A DNA stretch of 64,000 nucleotides from Cobetia amphilecti (GTDB lineage Bacteria; Pseudomonadota; Gammaproteobacteria; Pseudomonadales; Halomonadaceae), in the NCBI RefSeq assembly GCF_020217465.1, contig NZ_CP084115.1, forward strand, positions 4,030,001 to 4,094,000, in the 5' to 3' direction. The notes under the pieces are model-generated. The model had not been told where the DNA came from. It saw only the letters and a program-made list of their open reading frames with translations, and made no database searches. A program made the position numbers and the translations under genes. This document shows positions 18,662-27,970 of this stretch, piece after piece (position 1 is the stretch's first letter; each line of letters opens with the position of its first letter).

Positions 18662-20743
18662 TCAGCCCAGCAGCGAACGCAGGCCCGCGATGGCATCCCG
18701 CCCGCGGGCCACTTTCTTCTCCTGATCCTGCGGCTTGTCGGCCCGCCCTTCCCACTCGAGGTCTTCCGGCGGCAGCTCGTCCAGGAAACGGCTCGGCACG
18801 CAGTCCATCATCTCCCCGTAGGTCTTGCGCTGGCGCGCCAGCGTCAGCACCAACGTACGGCGGGCACGAGTGATGCCCACGTAGGCGAGGCGGCGCTCCT
18901 CCTCCACTGTCTCCATCTCGATGGAGTTGCGGTGCGGCAGCAGGTCTTCCTCCAGCCCCAGCACGTAGACATGCGGAAACTCCAGGCCCTTGGAGGCATG
19001 CAGCGTCAGCAGCTGCACACGGTCGGAGTCATCTTCCTCGGCCTGCTGCTCGAGAATGTCGCGCAGTACCAGGCGTGAGATGGCCGCCGCGACATCGCCA
19101 GTCTCGGTATCGCCGGTCATCGCCTCGCTGCCCTCCAGCTCCTCCACCTCTTCCTGCGGATTGCCGCTGATCGACTTCTCGAGCTGATCGACCAGAATCC
19201 AGACGTTGGCCATGCGCCGCTCGGCGATCTTGGGCGCACTGGCGTTCTGATACAGCCAGCCTTCGTAATCCACCTCGCGGAACAGCTCGCGGATCGCGCT
19301 GATCGACTGGCCGGCGTCCATCTCGCGGCGCACGCGGTCCAGCGTGTGGGTGAAGCGGCCGAGGCGGTCCAGCGCACGCTCGCTCAGCTGCTCGCGCAGG
19401 CCCATCTCGCTGCAGGCGGCGTAGAGCGACACGCCACGCCCGGTGGCGTAGTTGGCCAGCTTCTCCAGCGTGCCCGGCCCGACTTCCCGCCGCGGCACGT
19501 TGACGATGCGCAGGAAGGCGTTGTCGTCCGCCGGATTGATCAGCAGACGCAGGTAGGCCATCGCGTCCTTGATCTCGTTGCGCCCGAAGAAGGAGGTGCC
19601 GCCGGAGAGCTTGTAGGGAATCTGGTAGTGCTGCAGCTTCAGCTCCAGCAGGCGCGCCTGGAAGTTGCCGCGATAGAGCACCGCGAAGTCACGCCATTCG
19701 GCGCCTTCTTTGATGCGCCGCGTGAGAATCTCGCCCGCCACGCGCTCGGCCTCGGCCTCTTCGTTGCGATTCATGATGATGCGGATCGGGTCGCCATCGC
19801 CCATCTGCGACCACAGCGTCTTGTCGTAGACGTGGGGATTGTTGGCGATCAGGGTGTTCGCCGCGCGCAGGATGATGCCGGTGGAGCGATAGTTCTGCTC
19901 CAGCTTGATCAGGTTCAGGCGCGGGAAGTCCTCACCGAGGGTGACGAGGTTCTCCGGGCGCGCGCCGCGCCAGGCGTAGATCGACTGATCATCATCGCCC
20001 ACCACCGTGAAGGTCTGGCGCTCCTGCATCAGCATCTTCACCAGCAGGTACTGGCTGATGTTGGTGTCCTGATACTCATCGACCAGCATGTAGTGGATGC
20101 GCCGCTGCCAGCGCGCCAGCACCTCGGGGTGATCACGGAACAGCACCACCGGCAGCAGGATCAGGTCATCGAAGTCGACCGCGTTGTAGGCCTTGAGGTG
20201 CCGGTTGTAGGCCTCGTAGATCACTGCGGCGTACTGGGCGTCTTCATCCTCGGCATGCGACAGCGCCGCCCCGGGCAGGATCAGATCATTCTTCCAGGTG
20301 GAGATCTGGCTCTGCACCGCGTTGATCTGCTCGGCGTCGGTGTCGGCTTCCTTGTGCATCAGCTCCTTGATCAACACCTTGGCGTCATCGGTGTCGAACA
20401 GCGAGAAGCCCGGCTTGTAGCCCAGTGTCTTCAGCTCGCCGCGGATGATGGTCAGGCCGAGGGTGTGGAAGGTCGAGACGATCAGCCCGTGGCCCTCGCG
20501 GCCCTTGAGCATCTTGCCGACACGCTCCTTCATCTCGCGCGCCGCCTTGTTGGTGAAGGTCACTGCGGCGATGTTGCGTGCCTTCATGCCGCATTCCTGC
20601 ACCAGATAGGCGATCTTGGTCGTGATCACGCTGGTCTTGCCTGATCCGGCACCGGCCAGCACCAGACAGGGGCCATCGATGGCGCGCACGGCTTCCTGCT
20701 GGCGGGGGTTGAGCTTGGCGAGGCGATCACGGATCTCGGTCAT
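18662..20743 (-). CDS. rep: ATP-dependent DNA helicase Rep
   Basis: 693 residues from the ATG at 20743; a GTG one codon upstream is possible. It is a superfamily 1A 3'-5' helicase with Walker A 'AGAGSGKTSVI', motif Ia 'AVTFTNKAAREMKERV', motif II in 'MLVDEYQDTN', motif III 'GDDDQSIYAWRGA' and motif VI 'YVGITRARRTL'. 'YNAVDFDDLI' and the C-terminal end separate Rep from UvrD. Rep clears proteins ahead of the replication fork. It is followed by a small tandem repeat shared with trmL. Confidence 0.93.
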   Translation of the reverse strand: MTEIRDRLAKLNPRQQEAVRAIDGPCLVLAGAGSGKTSVITTKIAYLVQECGMKARNIAAVTFTNKAAREMKERVGKMLKGREGHGLIVSTFHTLGLTIIRGELKTLGYKPGFSLFDTDDAKVLIKELMHKEADTDAEQINAVQSQISTWKNDLILPGAALSHAEDEDAQYAAVIYEAYNRHLKAYNAVDFDDLILLPVVLFRDHPEVLARWQRRIHYMLVDEYQDTNISQYLLVKMLMQERQTFTVVGDDDQSIYAWRGARPENLVTLGEDFPRLNLIKLEQNYRSTGIILRAANTLIANNPHVYDKTLWSQMGDGDPIRIIMNRNEEAEAERVAGEILTRRIKEGAEWRDFAVLYRGNFQARLLELKLQHYQIPYKLSGGTSFFGRNEIKDAMAYLRLLINPADDNAFLRIVNVPRREVGPGTLEKLANYATGRGVSLYAACSEMGLREQLSERALDRLGRFTHTLDRVRREMDAGQSISAIRELFREVDYEGWLYQNASAPKIAERRMANVWILVDQLEKSISGNPQEEVEELEGSEAMTGDTETGDVAAAISRLVLRDILEQQAEEDDSDRVQLLTLHASKGLEFPHVYVLGLEEDLLPHRNSIEMETVEEERRLAYVGITRARRTLVLTLARQRKTYGEMMDCVPSRFLDELPPEDLEWEGRADKPQDQEKKVARGRDAIAGLRSLLG

Positions 20744-20804
20744 CACGGTGTCCTGCTGGGCGAAGAAAGGGAGCGGAAATGCATCTCACGCGGGCGATGG
20801 TCGG

Positions 20805-20880
20805 TCAATCGAGGCCTGGCCGATCAATCGAGGCCTGGCCGATCAATCGAGGGCTGGCCGATCAATCGAGAATTGCGGCG
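20805..20880. repeat. 19-bp tandem repeat, 4 copies, at the trmL 3' end
   Basis: Units start at 20805, 20824, 20843 and 20862: TCAATCGAGGCCTGGCCGA, repeated nearly exactly, with the last unit (TCAATCGAG...) being the final codons of trmL. The TCA of each unit reads TGA on the trmL strand, and the trmL stop codon is the TCA at 20862. Confidence 0.95.
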
Positions 20881-21335
20881 CCGGCGAAATCGAGCTGACG
20901 CCAGCTTTCATAGACGACCACGGCGACGGCATTCGACAGGTTCATGCTGCGGCTGTCGGCCAGCATCGGCAGGCGCAACACCTGCTCGCGGGGCAGGCTG
21001 TCGAGCATCGCCTGTGGCAGACCGCGTGTCTCGGGGCCGAACACCAGCGCATCACCGGCCTGGAAGCTGGCCTCATGCGGCGCGGTGCGACCACGCGTCG
21101 AGAGCGCGAAGACCCGCGAAGGTGTCACGTTCGCCACGAAGTCATCGAGGCTGGCATGGCGCTGCACACGTGCCCACTCATGATAATCGAGACCGGCACG
21201 GCGCAGGCGCTTGTCATCCAGCTCGAACCCCAACGGCTCGATCAGATGCAGGCGGTAACCGGTGTTGGCACACAGCCGGATGATGTTGCCGGTATTGGGC
21301 GGAATCTCGGGCTGATAGAGCACGATATCGAGCAT
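20862..21335 (-). CDS. trmL: tRNA (cytidine(34)-2'-O)-methyltransferase TrmL
   Basis: 157 residues, the usual size of this SPOUT-class methyltransferase that 2'-O-methylates the wobble base of tRNA-Leu. Features are '[21 protein letters not shown]' at the N-terminus, '[12 protein letters not shown]' and the trefoil-knot SAM site '[22 protein letters not shown]'. The last two residues, Leu-Asp, and the TGA are part of a 19-bp unit repeated three more times beyond the stop. Confidence 0.95.
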   Translation of the reverse strand: MLDIVLYQPEIPPNTGNIIRLCANTGYRLHLIEPLGFELDDKRLRRAGLDYHEWARVQRHASLDDFVANVTPSRVFALSTRGRTAPHEASFQAGDALVFGPETRGLPQAMLDSLPREQVLRLPMLADSRSMNLSNAVAVVVYESWRQLDFAGAAILD

Positions 21336-21402
21336 GAGCAGACTCGCGGCAGAAGTCGAAAACAGGGGGCTGGCCGGCGATGCTCACCTGGCCATGACAA
21401 CG

Positions 21403-21426
21403 CAAAGCGGGCCCCGAAGGGCCCGC
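21403..21426 (-). terminator. Terminator between yfaZ-like gene and trmL
   Basis: A perfect 8-bp GC stem (21407-21414 with 21419-21426) with a tetraloop is followed by TTTG on the minus strand. Confidence 0.6.
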
Positions 21427-21479
21427 CATCTTACCGCAATGCGTGACTCACGCGGAGCACGCGTTGCCGAGAACCCGCC

Positions 21480-22040
21480 TCAGAACTGCAGACGCATGCC
21501 GACCAGCGGGCCGGAATCCAGCGTGCGTTCGTCACGGTTCTCGAAGTCAGCCTTCACCTTGCGGTAGCCGACATAGCCTTCGACGTTGTCGATGACCTGA
21601 TACCGTGCGCGCAGGCCGTATTCGTAGCTGTGCTCGAGGTCGTTGCTGGTCGCGACGTCCGGGGTCACGTAGCCGTAGCCACCCAGCGAGACACGCGGTG
21701 CGCCCGGCAGGTAGTAGTAGCCGTAGCCGCCGAGGCCCAGACCGCCGCCGTCACCGTGGTCGGTGTCGTACTGGCTCCAGCGTGCGCCGAGGCCCACGTC
21801 GTATTCGCTGGTGCGCTCGGTGCCCAGCAGCTGGACGTGACCGGCCGTGACGTCGTCGTGGTCATCGCTGGACAGGATACCGCCGCCGAGCTGGACGCCA
21901 TTGCCGATCTCGCCATTGATTTCGCCCTGAACGGCTTCAGTATTCAGGTTGATGTCAGCGTTGCCGGCCATGGCCGGGGCGGACAGACTGGCAGCGAGGA
22001 TGGCTGCCGAAAGGCCGAGAATGTTACGGTGAGCTGTCAT
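21480..22040 (-). CDS. YfaZ-like outer membrane beta-barrel protein
   Basis: 186 residues from the ATG at 22040, preceded by GAGGTG. A clear signal peptide 'NILGLSAAILAASLSAPAMA' is cleaved before GNADINLN. The mature part alternates polar and hydrophobic residues and ends in '...LVGMRLQF', a C-terminal Phe typical of barrel proteins folded by Bam. Gly/Tyr-rich strands (GGLGLGGYGYYYLPG) are visible. It resembles YfaZ-family proteins of unknown function. Confidence 0.8.
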   Translation of the reverse strand: MTAHRNILGLSAAILAASLSAPAMAGNADINLNTEAVQGEINGEIGNGVQLGGGILSSDDHDDVTAGHVQLLGTERTSEYDVGLGARWSQYDTDHGDGGGLGLGGYGYYYLPGAPRVSLGGYGYVTPDVATSNDLEHSYEYGLRARYQVIDNVEGYVGYRKVKADFENRDERTLDSGPLVGMRLQF

Positions 22041-22095
22041 GTATGCACCTCTGTACGTGACTGGGAAGGTAATGCTGCGCGGGTCATGAACGCTC

Positions 22096-22770
22096 TCAGG
22101 CGCCCTGGAGACCGTATTGCGCACGGTAGTCGCGAATCGCGACCGCATGCCCAGACAGTTCCTGCTGTGCGTATTGTTCCAGATATTCGAGCACCTGGTC
22201 GAGCGTCACGATACTGACCACGGGCATGGAGAAACGTGCCTCCACTTCCTGAATGGCGCTGTTCGCCTTCAGGCCTCCCTGACCATCGGGAGCGCGCTCC
22301 TGACGGTCCAGTGCGATCACGACGCCCGCCGCCTTGGCACTCTCGGCGTGGATGATCTCCATCACTTCGCCGATGGCGGTGCCGGCGGTGATGACATCGT
22401 CGATGATCATCACGCGGCCTTCGAGGGGCGCGCCGACCAACGAGCCCCCTTCACCGTGGGTCTTGGCTTCCTTGCGATTGAAGGTGAACGGCATGTCACG
22501 ATCATGATGATCAGCCAGCGCCACGGCCGTCACGGCACCCAGCGGGATACCCTTGTACGCTGGGCCGAACAGCACATCGGCCTCCAGGCCTGATTCGACG
22601 ATGGCACGCGCATAGAAGCGTCCCAGACGCGCCAGGGCCTGTCCGGAGCGGAATAGACCAGCATTGAAGAAGTAGGGGCTCACCCGCCCGGACTTGAGCG
22701 TAAACTCGCCAAACCGCAGCACGTCCTGCTCGATGGCAAACTCAATGAACTCCCGCTGGTAGTCCTGCAT
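22096..22770 (-). CDS. pyrE: Orotate phosphoribosyltransferase
   Basis: 224 residues. It converts orotate and PRPP to OMP in pyrimidine synthesis. The PRPP-binding signature is '[15 protein letters not shown]', with the catalytic-loop '[13 protein letters not shown]' and the start '[23 protein letters not shown]'. The length and divergent pairing with crc match the Pseudomonas pyrE-crc-rph arrangement. Confidence 0.96.
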   Translation of the reverse strand: MQDYQREFIEFAIEQDVLRFGEFTLKSGRVSPYFFNAGLFRSGQALARLGRFYARAIVESGLEADVLFGPAYKGIPLGAVTAVALADHHDRDMPFTFNRKEAKTHGEGGSLVGAPLEGRVMIIDDVITAGTAIGEVMEIIHAESAKAAGVVIALDRQERAPDGQGGLKANSAIQEVEARFSMPVVSIVTLDQVLEYLEQYAQQELSGHAVAIRDYRAQYGLQGA

Positions 22771-22856
22771 CCGATATCACCTTTGAATTCGTTAGCCATT
22801 TACCAAATCGTCTAAAGCTCGGGTATCATACAGGCGCGACGAACCAGGGACCACGT

Positions 22857-23624
22857 ATGAAAATCGCTACAGTTAACGTCAATGGTATTCGAGAAGCGGT
22901 CAGCCGCGGCTTCCTCGACTGGCTTGCCAGTCAGGACGCCGACGTCGTCTGCATCCAGAACCTCAAGGCCAAGAGCTTCGAGCTCGACGACAGCATCCTC
23001 TACCCGGAAGGGTATGAAGGCTACTTCCTGGACGCCGAAAAAGACGGCTTCTCAGGGGTTGGCCTCTATTGCCGCCAGATTCCCAAGGCCATCATGTATG
23101 GACTGGGCTTCGAGCAGTGCGATAACGAAGGCCGCTACCTGCAGGCCGATTACGACCGCTTCAGCATCTGCTCTTTCCTGATGCCTGACGGAAGTGATCC
23201 GGCTGCCAAGGGCGCCTTCATGGAGCAGTATCAGGAATACCTCAGCAAGCTGCGCCGCAAGCGTCGTGATTACATGATCTGCGGCACCTGGCATGTGGCC
23301 CACAAGACTGTCGACCTCGCCAACTGGTCCGACAATCAGATGACGCCGGGCTTCAAGCCGGAAGAGCGCGCATGGATGGATCAGGTCTTCGGCCCGATCG
23401 GCTTCATCGACGCCTTCCGCGAAGTCAACCGCGATGCCGACCAGTACTCCTGGTGGCCAGCGCTGGACAGTGACCAGCCGCGCGCCCGTCAGGAAGGCTG
23501 GCGCCTCGACTATCAGGTCATCGACCCGAACCTGCGTCGTCATATCAAGGACGCCTGGATCGACACCGATGCCACCTTCAGCGAGTTCGCACCGGTCATC
23601 GTCGAGTACGACCTCGAGCTGTGA
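22857..23624 (+). CDS. crc: Catabolite repression control protein Crc
   Basis: 255 residues with the exonuclease III/EEP fold. Catalytic residues of active ExoIII are replaced: the Glu of 'LQETK' is Asn in 'CIQNLK', and the GDxN motif reads 'CGTWHVAH'. The sequence closely follows Pseudomonas Crc, including 'LSKLRRKRRDYMICG', 'PGFKPEERAWMDQVFG' and 'YSWWPALDSD'. Crc has no nuclease activity; it stabilises Hfq on A-rich mRNA leaders to repress catabolic genes. Its place between pyrE and rph supports the call. Confidence 0.93.
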   Translation: MKIATVNVNGIREAVSRGFLDWLASQDADVVCIQNLKAKSFELDDSILYPEGYEGYFLDAEKDGFSGVGLYCRQIPKAIMYGLGFEQCDNEGRYLQADYDRFSICSFLMPDGSDPAAKGAFMEQYQEYLSKLRRKRRDYMICGTWHVAHKTVDLANWSDNQMTPGFKPEERAWMDQVFGPIGFIDAFREVNRDADQYSWWPALDSDQPRARQEGWRLDYQVIDPNLRRHIKDAWIDTDATFSEFAPVIVEYDLEL

Positions 23625-23701
23625 TGCACGCTGTCACCCCTTGAGCGTTCGGCCTCGGGCCACCCTGCCAGTCGCATGATGTGCCTTCGGGCACTGACGA
23701 A

Positions 23702-23735
23702 AACGCCCCCATCGCGCAAGCGGTGGGGGCGTTTT
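23702..23735. terminator. Bidirectional terminator between crc and rph
   Basis: A 14-bp stem with one G-T wobble (23702-23715 with 23720-23733) and a GCAA tetraloop is flanked by A and T runs on both sides. Confidence 0.85.
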
Positions 23736-23750
23736 CTGTCTGGCGTCAAG

Positions 23751-23844
23751 CGCTCATGACGCAGCGCTCATGACATGACACTCACGACACATCACTCATG
23801 ACATGGCACTCATGGCACAGCGGCCGTGCCGCAGGGCTCAGGCG
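23751..23844. repeat. Degenerate 14-bp tandem repeat, 7 units, at the rph 3' end
   Basis: Units start at 23751, 23765, 23779, 23793, 23807, 23821 and 23835; examples are CGCTCATGACGCAG, CGCTCATGACATGA, CACTCACGACACAT and CACTCATGACATGG. Positions 4-6 are TCA in six of the seven units (the 23821 unit reads CCG). The TCA of the last unit (23838-23840) is the stop codon of rph on the minus strand. Confidence 0.9.
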
Positions 23845-24584
23845 TCGGCCGGCATGCCGAGTGCGGCGCGCTGCGCGGCGAACAGCTGCTCACCGGTACG
23901 CTCGGCGAGATCCAGCAGCGCATTGAGCTCGGCGCGATCGAAGGCCGCGCCTTCGGCCGTGCCCTGCACCTCGATCAGCCCCTTGCCTTCGGCCATCACG
24001 ACATTCATGTCGGTATCGGCCTTGCTGTCTTCCGGATAGTCGAGATCGGTGACCGGCACGCCCTTGTAGATGCCGACCGACACGGCGCTGACCAGACTCA
24101 CCAGCGGGTCGGTCTTGATCTTGCGCTCACGCTGCAGGCCCTGCAGCGCATCGACCAGTGCCACACAGCCACCGGTGATCGCCGCGGTACGCGTGCCGCC
24201 ATCAGCCTGCAGCACATCGCAATCGATGGTGATGGTGTATTCGCCCAGCTTCTTGAGATCTACCGCGGCGCGCAGCGCACGGCCGATCAGACGCTGGATC
24301 TCCACCGTGCGGCCACCCTGCTTGCCACGCGCCGCTTCACGATCATTACGGGTATGGGTCGCACGCGGCAGCATGCCGTACTCGGCGGTCAGCCAGCCCT
24401 TGCCGGAACCGCGCAGCCAGCGCGGCACGCCCGCCACGACAGAGGCGGTGCACAGCACGCGGGTCTCCCCGAACTCCACCAGCACCGAACCCTCGGCGTG
24501 ACGAGTGAACTCACGGGTCAGGCGGATCTCGCGCGGCTGCTCCGGGGTACGGCCACTGGGACGGGTCACGTTGGCTTCGCTCAT
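23838..24584 (-). CDS. rph: Ribonuclease PH
   Basis: 248 residues, a slightly longer C-terminus than the ~238 aa E. coli full-length form. It is a phosphorolytic 3'-5' exoribonuclease that trims tRNA 3' ends. Signatures are '[13 protein letters not shown]', '[18 protein letters not shown]', '[40 protein letters not shown]' (given here only as landmarks) and '[18 protein letters not shown]'. The stop codon lies inside a 14-bp tandem array. Confidence 0.96.
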   Translation of the reverse strand: MSEANVTRPSGRTPEQPREIRLTREFTRHAEGSVLVEFGETRVLCTASVVAGVPRWLRGSGKGWLTAEYGMLPRATHTRNDREAARGKQGGRTVEIQRLIGRALRAAVDLKKLGEYTITIDCDVLQADGGTRTAAITGGCVALVDALQGLQRERKIKTDPLVSLVSAVSVGIYKGVPVTDLDYPEDSKADTDMNVVMAEGKGLIEVQGTAEGAAFDRAELNALLDLAERTGEQLFAAQRAALGMPADA

Positions 24585-24779
24585 GGGGATTCCTTGTTGC
24601 AGTATTCGGGAGGCCAGAGTCTACACGCCGCAGCCACGGGCGACGACCTTCGCGCCGCGCGGGCCGGACCTGCTCCTGATCACTGGGCGCTCAAGAGCGG
24701 CACGCGTACACTTCAGGCTATCAGCGCGGTCGCTCATGCGCCGCCCCTCTTCTGACAGCCAACCGACAAGGAGCACGTC

Positions 24780-25643
24780 ATGGTCCACAGCATGACCGCC
24801 TTCAGCCGCCAGACCCATGAAGCCGACTACGGCACCCTGACGCTGGAGCTGCGCTCGGTGAACCAGCGCTATCTCGAACCGCACTTCCGCCTGCCCGACA
24901 GCCTGCGCGAACTCGAAAGCGCCTTCCGCGAAGGCCTGCGCAAGCGCCTCAACCGCGGCAAGGTCGAACTCTCGCTGCGCTTTGACGCCGAAGCCGGTGC
25001 CGACAGCCTCGCCGTCGATGCCAGACGCCTGGGTGAACTCAGCCGCGTACTCGCCGAAGTCGGCCAGCACTGCCCGGACACCCCGCAGCCCTCACGCCTC
25101 GCCCTGCTCGACTACCCCGGCGTGCTGGTGCGCGAAGGCGCCGATCAAGAGCGCATCAAGGCCGATGCCCTCAACCTGTTCAAGCGCGCGCTGGACGAGC
25201 ACATCGAAGGCCGCGCCCGTGAAGGCGAACGCCTCGCCGAGCTGATCAGCGCACGCCTCGATGGCGTCGACACCCACGTCGCCGAAGTCCGCCGCCTGAT
25301 GCCCGACATCCTCGCCCGTCAGCGCGAGAACCTGCTCGCCCGCCTCGAAGAAGTCCGCGCCACCCTCGACCCACAACGTCTGGAAGCCGAACTGACCCTG
25401 ATGGCCCAGAAGGCCGACGTCGACGAAGAACTCGACCGCCTCGACACCCACGTCGGCGAAGTCCGTCGTCAGCTCACCCAAAAGGGCCCCATCGGCCGCC
25501 GCCTCGACTTCCTGATGCAGGAACTCAACCGCGAAGCCAACACCCTCTCCTCCAAGTCCGTGGTCGCCGACACCACCCGCTGCGCCGTCGAGCTCAAGGT
25601 GCTGATCGAACAGATGCGCGAGCAGATTCAGAATATCGAGTGA
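24780..25643 (+). CDS. yicC: YicC family endoribonuclease
   Basis: 287 residues, the family length. It starts with the diagnostic 'MVHSMTAFSRQ', contains 'ELRSVNQRYLEPHFRLP' and ends with 'KSVVADTTRCAVELKVLIEQMREQIQNIE'. YicC proteins are endoribonucleases implicated in sRNA turnover and stationary-phase survival. AAGGAG precedes the ATG. It normally neighbours gmk; here 17 kb of accessory DNA separates them. Confidence 0.95.
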   Translation: MVHSMTAFSRQTHEADYGTLTLELRSVNQRYLEPHFRLPDSLRELESAFREGLRKRLNRGKVELSLRFDAEAGADSLAVDARRLGELSRVLAEVGQHCPDTPQPSRLALLDYPGVLVREGADQERIKADALNLFKRALDEHIEGRAREGERLAELISARLDGVDTHVAEVRRLMPDILARQRENLLARLEEVRATLDPQRLEAELTLMAQKADVDEELDRLDTHVGEVRRQLTQKGPIGRRLDFLMQELNREANTLSSKSVVADTTRCAVELKVLIEQMREQIQNIE

Positions 25644-25714
25644 AGCTGGCATTTGGTGGGCGCCCGCGAACCTGGTATTCTCCTGGTCACGCTGGGCGCC
25701 ATGCGAGCATCCGA

Positions 25715-26170
25715 TCACCTCATGCGAGGCGGAATTGCTGGCCATTGCATGTCAGCATGCAGTGATCGGATCAGCTCTGGAATCTGATGATCCTCAAGAT
25801 CAAGGTGCTTCAAACCGCATTCCCATACGACAAGCACTCTCCAACCAAGCTGTTGCAGCTCATTCTGGACTCTGGCATCACGGGCCATGTTGGCCTCGAA
25901 CTTCTGTTGCCAGAACTCAGGCCTCGTCTTCGGGCTGGCGGCGTAGAAACACTTTTCATGTCGATGCCAGAAACAGCCATGTACGAAGATGACGAGTGAG
26001 TGGCGCTTGAGCACCAGATCGGGAGAGCCGGGAAGGCCGCGCCGGTGCAGGCGATAGCGGAACCCCTGGGCATGCAGATACTGGCGCAACTGGATTTCAG
26101 GCTTCGTATCCTTGCCCTTGATGGCCCCCATCATCCGGGAACGCACTTTAGGATCAACCACATCTGTCAT
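25715..26170 (-). CDS. vsr: Very short patch repair endonuclease Vsr
   Basis: 151 residues from the ATG at 26170; a start at 26188 is also open. With this start, Asp51 in 'GSPDLV', His64 and His69 in 'HGCFWHRHEKC' fall at the same numbers as the catalytic residues of E. coli Vsr, which supports the choice. Vsr nicks T:G mismatches arising from deamination of 5-methylcytosine made by a partner methylase. It is divergent from the cytosine methylase next door, with only 44 bp between starts. Confidence 0.95.
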   Translation of the reverse strand: MTDVVDPKVRSRMMGAIKGKDTKPEIQLRQYLHAQGFRYRLHRRGLPGSPDLVLKRHSLVIFVHGCFWHRHEKCFYAASPKTRPEFWQQKFEANMARDARVQNELQQLGWRVLVVWECGLKHLDLEDHQIPELIRSLHADMQWPAIPPRMR

Positions 26171-26214
26171 GTCAGCCCCCTGCTTCATTCAGGCATCAAT
26201 TCAGGCTTAGAACC

Positions 26215-27900
26215 ATGAACCATTCAATTCAGGTGGTCGACCTTTTTGCAGGCCCAGGTGGCCTGGGTGAAGGATTCAACTCCCTACGGGATGACAACGA
26301 GAAACGCGTCTTCAAGACACTCGTCTCGGTCGAGAAGGAAGCTTCCGCTCACAAGACACTGACCCTTCGAGCCTTCTTCCGGGAACTGCTCGATAGCGGA
26401 AAGGACAGGAGTGTCTACTTCAATTATCTGACAGGCGGCCCGCATCCCTCCAGCCTCGAAGAATATCGCGACCTCTGGGAACACGCAGAGCATGAAGCAT
26501 TGTCATTGGAGCTGGGAGACGAAGCTGGCAATCATGCACTTGAGGAGAGGCTCGAGCAGGGGCTGGATCATTCGAGAAACTGGGTACTGATAGGTGGGCC
26601 GCCCTGCCAGGCCTACTCCCTTGCCGGGCGCTCCAGAAACAAGGGCAACAAGGAATACAAGGCAGAAGATGACAAGAGACACTTCCTTTACAAGGAGTAT
26701 CTATCCGTTATCGCGCGCCATCGCCCTGGTGTCTTCATCATGGAAAACGTTCGCGGGATATTGTCATCCAAGGTCAATGGTGAATACATCTTTGACCAGA
26801 TCCTGTCTGATCTACATGAGCCAGACTCTGCCGTAGAGGTCACTACCGCGGATTCCGTGATGTCGGTGCAGAAGAAGGGCTACACCATCTTTTCTCTGGT
26901 GGATGACAAGGTTCACTACCCGCGCGAGAACAGTGGCTGGTTTGGCTCTACCCCTCTTTCACGAGATGAGTTTTCCTCTTTCCTGATAAAGGCAGAGCAA
27001 TACGGCATACCGCAGGCCCGTCATCGCGTCATTCTGGCGGGTGTCAGAAATGATCTTGTTGAAAGCATGGGGATCGACAAGATCGCCAGCATGCTCAAGG
27101 TTCCTCTTCACAGGGGAGGTGAGCCTGTGCCTGCTGCAGAGGTTCTTTATCACTCAGGCATGCCTGAACTGCGCAGTGGTCTGAGCCGCGAGGATTCACG
27201 TAAAGAGTGGTCCAGAACGATTCATGAAGCCGCGCAAAGAATCATTGCTGAACTGAAGGAGAAACCTCCTGTAAAGCTTGATTCAAGGCAAGCTGAGGAG
27301 CTGCTTGACGAGATCAAGTCCGTATCCGGGCATGCAGCCAAGGGGCTACGCCTTGAGCGAAAGCAGATGGTGGTAGAAGGGGCTTACAAATCCAGCCCGA
27401 TAGTCAGTCAACTGGAAGAGTGGCTGCATGGTGCCTATGACAGAAAAGTGATGCCTATCTGGGTGAATCATGAGACGCGTGGTCATATCAAGGAAGATCT
27501 GGCGCGTTATCTCTATTGCTCCGCATATGCAAAGGTTACCGGAAGAGCCCCCAAGGGCTCCGAAGAGATACACCTGGATTGCCTGGCACCCAATCATGCC
27601 AACTGGAAATCCGGCAATTTCTCGGATCGCTTCCGAGTGGTTGTCGAAAACCAGCCATCCAAGACGATCACGAGTCATATCTCCAAGGATGGTCACTATT
27701 TCATCCACCCGGATCCATTCCAATGCCGTAGTCTGACGGTCAGAGAAGCAGCACGCATCCAGACATTCCCGGATGACTACTTCTTTGAGGGAAACCGGAC
27801 ACAACAATATGTCCAGGTGGGAAATGCTGTGCCACCGCTGCTGGCAAGACAGATTGCTGAAAGGGTCATTGAAGTTTTAAGTGCAGTCAATAACGCTTGA
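26215..27900 (+). CDS. dcm: DNA (cytosine-5) methyltransferase
   Basis: 561 residues, larger than the ~330-470 aa of simple C5 methylases. Motif I is 'VDLFAGPGGLGEGF' (8-21), motif IV is 'GGPPCQAYS' with catalytic Cys131, motif VI is ENV (177-179), motif VIII is QARHR (267-271) and motif X is GNAVPP (536-541). The long stretch between motifs VIII and X (~270-530) is the target-recognition region. It would mark host DNA against the linked effector genes. The recognition site cannot be read from sequence. Base composition is intermediate between host genes and the AT-rich operon downstream. Confidence 0.95.
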   Translation: MNHSIQVVDLFAGPGGLGEGFNSLRDDNEKRVFKTLVSVEKEASAHKTLTLRAFFRELLDSGKDRSVYFNYLTGGPHPSSLEEYRDLWEHAEHEALSLELGDEAGNHALEERLEQGLDHSRNWVLIGGPPCQAYSLAGRSRNKGNKEYKAEDDKRHFLYKEYLSVIARHRPGVFIMENVRGILSSKVNGEYIFDQILSDLHEPDSAVEVTTADSVMSVQKKGYTIFSLVDDKVHYPRENSGWFGSTPLSRDEFSSFLIKAEQYGIPQARHRVILAGVRNDLVESMGIDKIASMLKVPLHRGGEPVPAAEVLYHSGMPELRSGLSREDSRKEWSRTIHEAAQRIIAELKEKPPVKLDSRQAEELLDEIKSVSGHAAKGLRLERKQMVVEGAYKSSPIVSQLEEWLHGAYDRKVMPIWVNHETRGHIKEDLARYLYCSAYAKVTGRAPKGSEEIHLDCLAPNHANWKSGNFSDRFRVVVENQPSKTITSHISKDGHYFIHPDPFQCRSLTVREAARIQTFPDDYFFEGNRTQQYVQVGNAVPPLLARQIAERVIEVLSAVNNA

Positions 27901-27920
27901 GCTATCTGCTCACCACAGAT

Positions 27921-27956
27921 TACCGGAGATACTGCTAAACATCAGTATCTCCGGTA
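27921..27956. terminator. Hairpin between dcm and the AIPR gene
   Basis: A perfect 14-bp stem (27921-27934 with 27943-27956) with an 8-nt loop lies between two convergent genes. No T tract follows on either strand, so it may be a Rho-type or structural boundary. Confidence 0.55.
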
Positions 27957-27970
27957 TCAGTAGAATATGA

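Noticed and set aside
22857-23624. Call of active exonuclease III
   Set aside because: Catalytic Glu and the GDxN motif are replaced, and the gene lies between pyrE and rph, as crc does.
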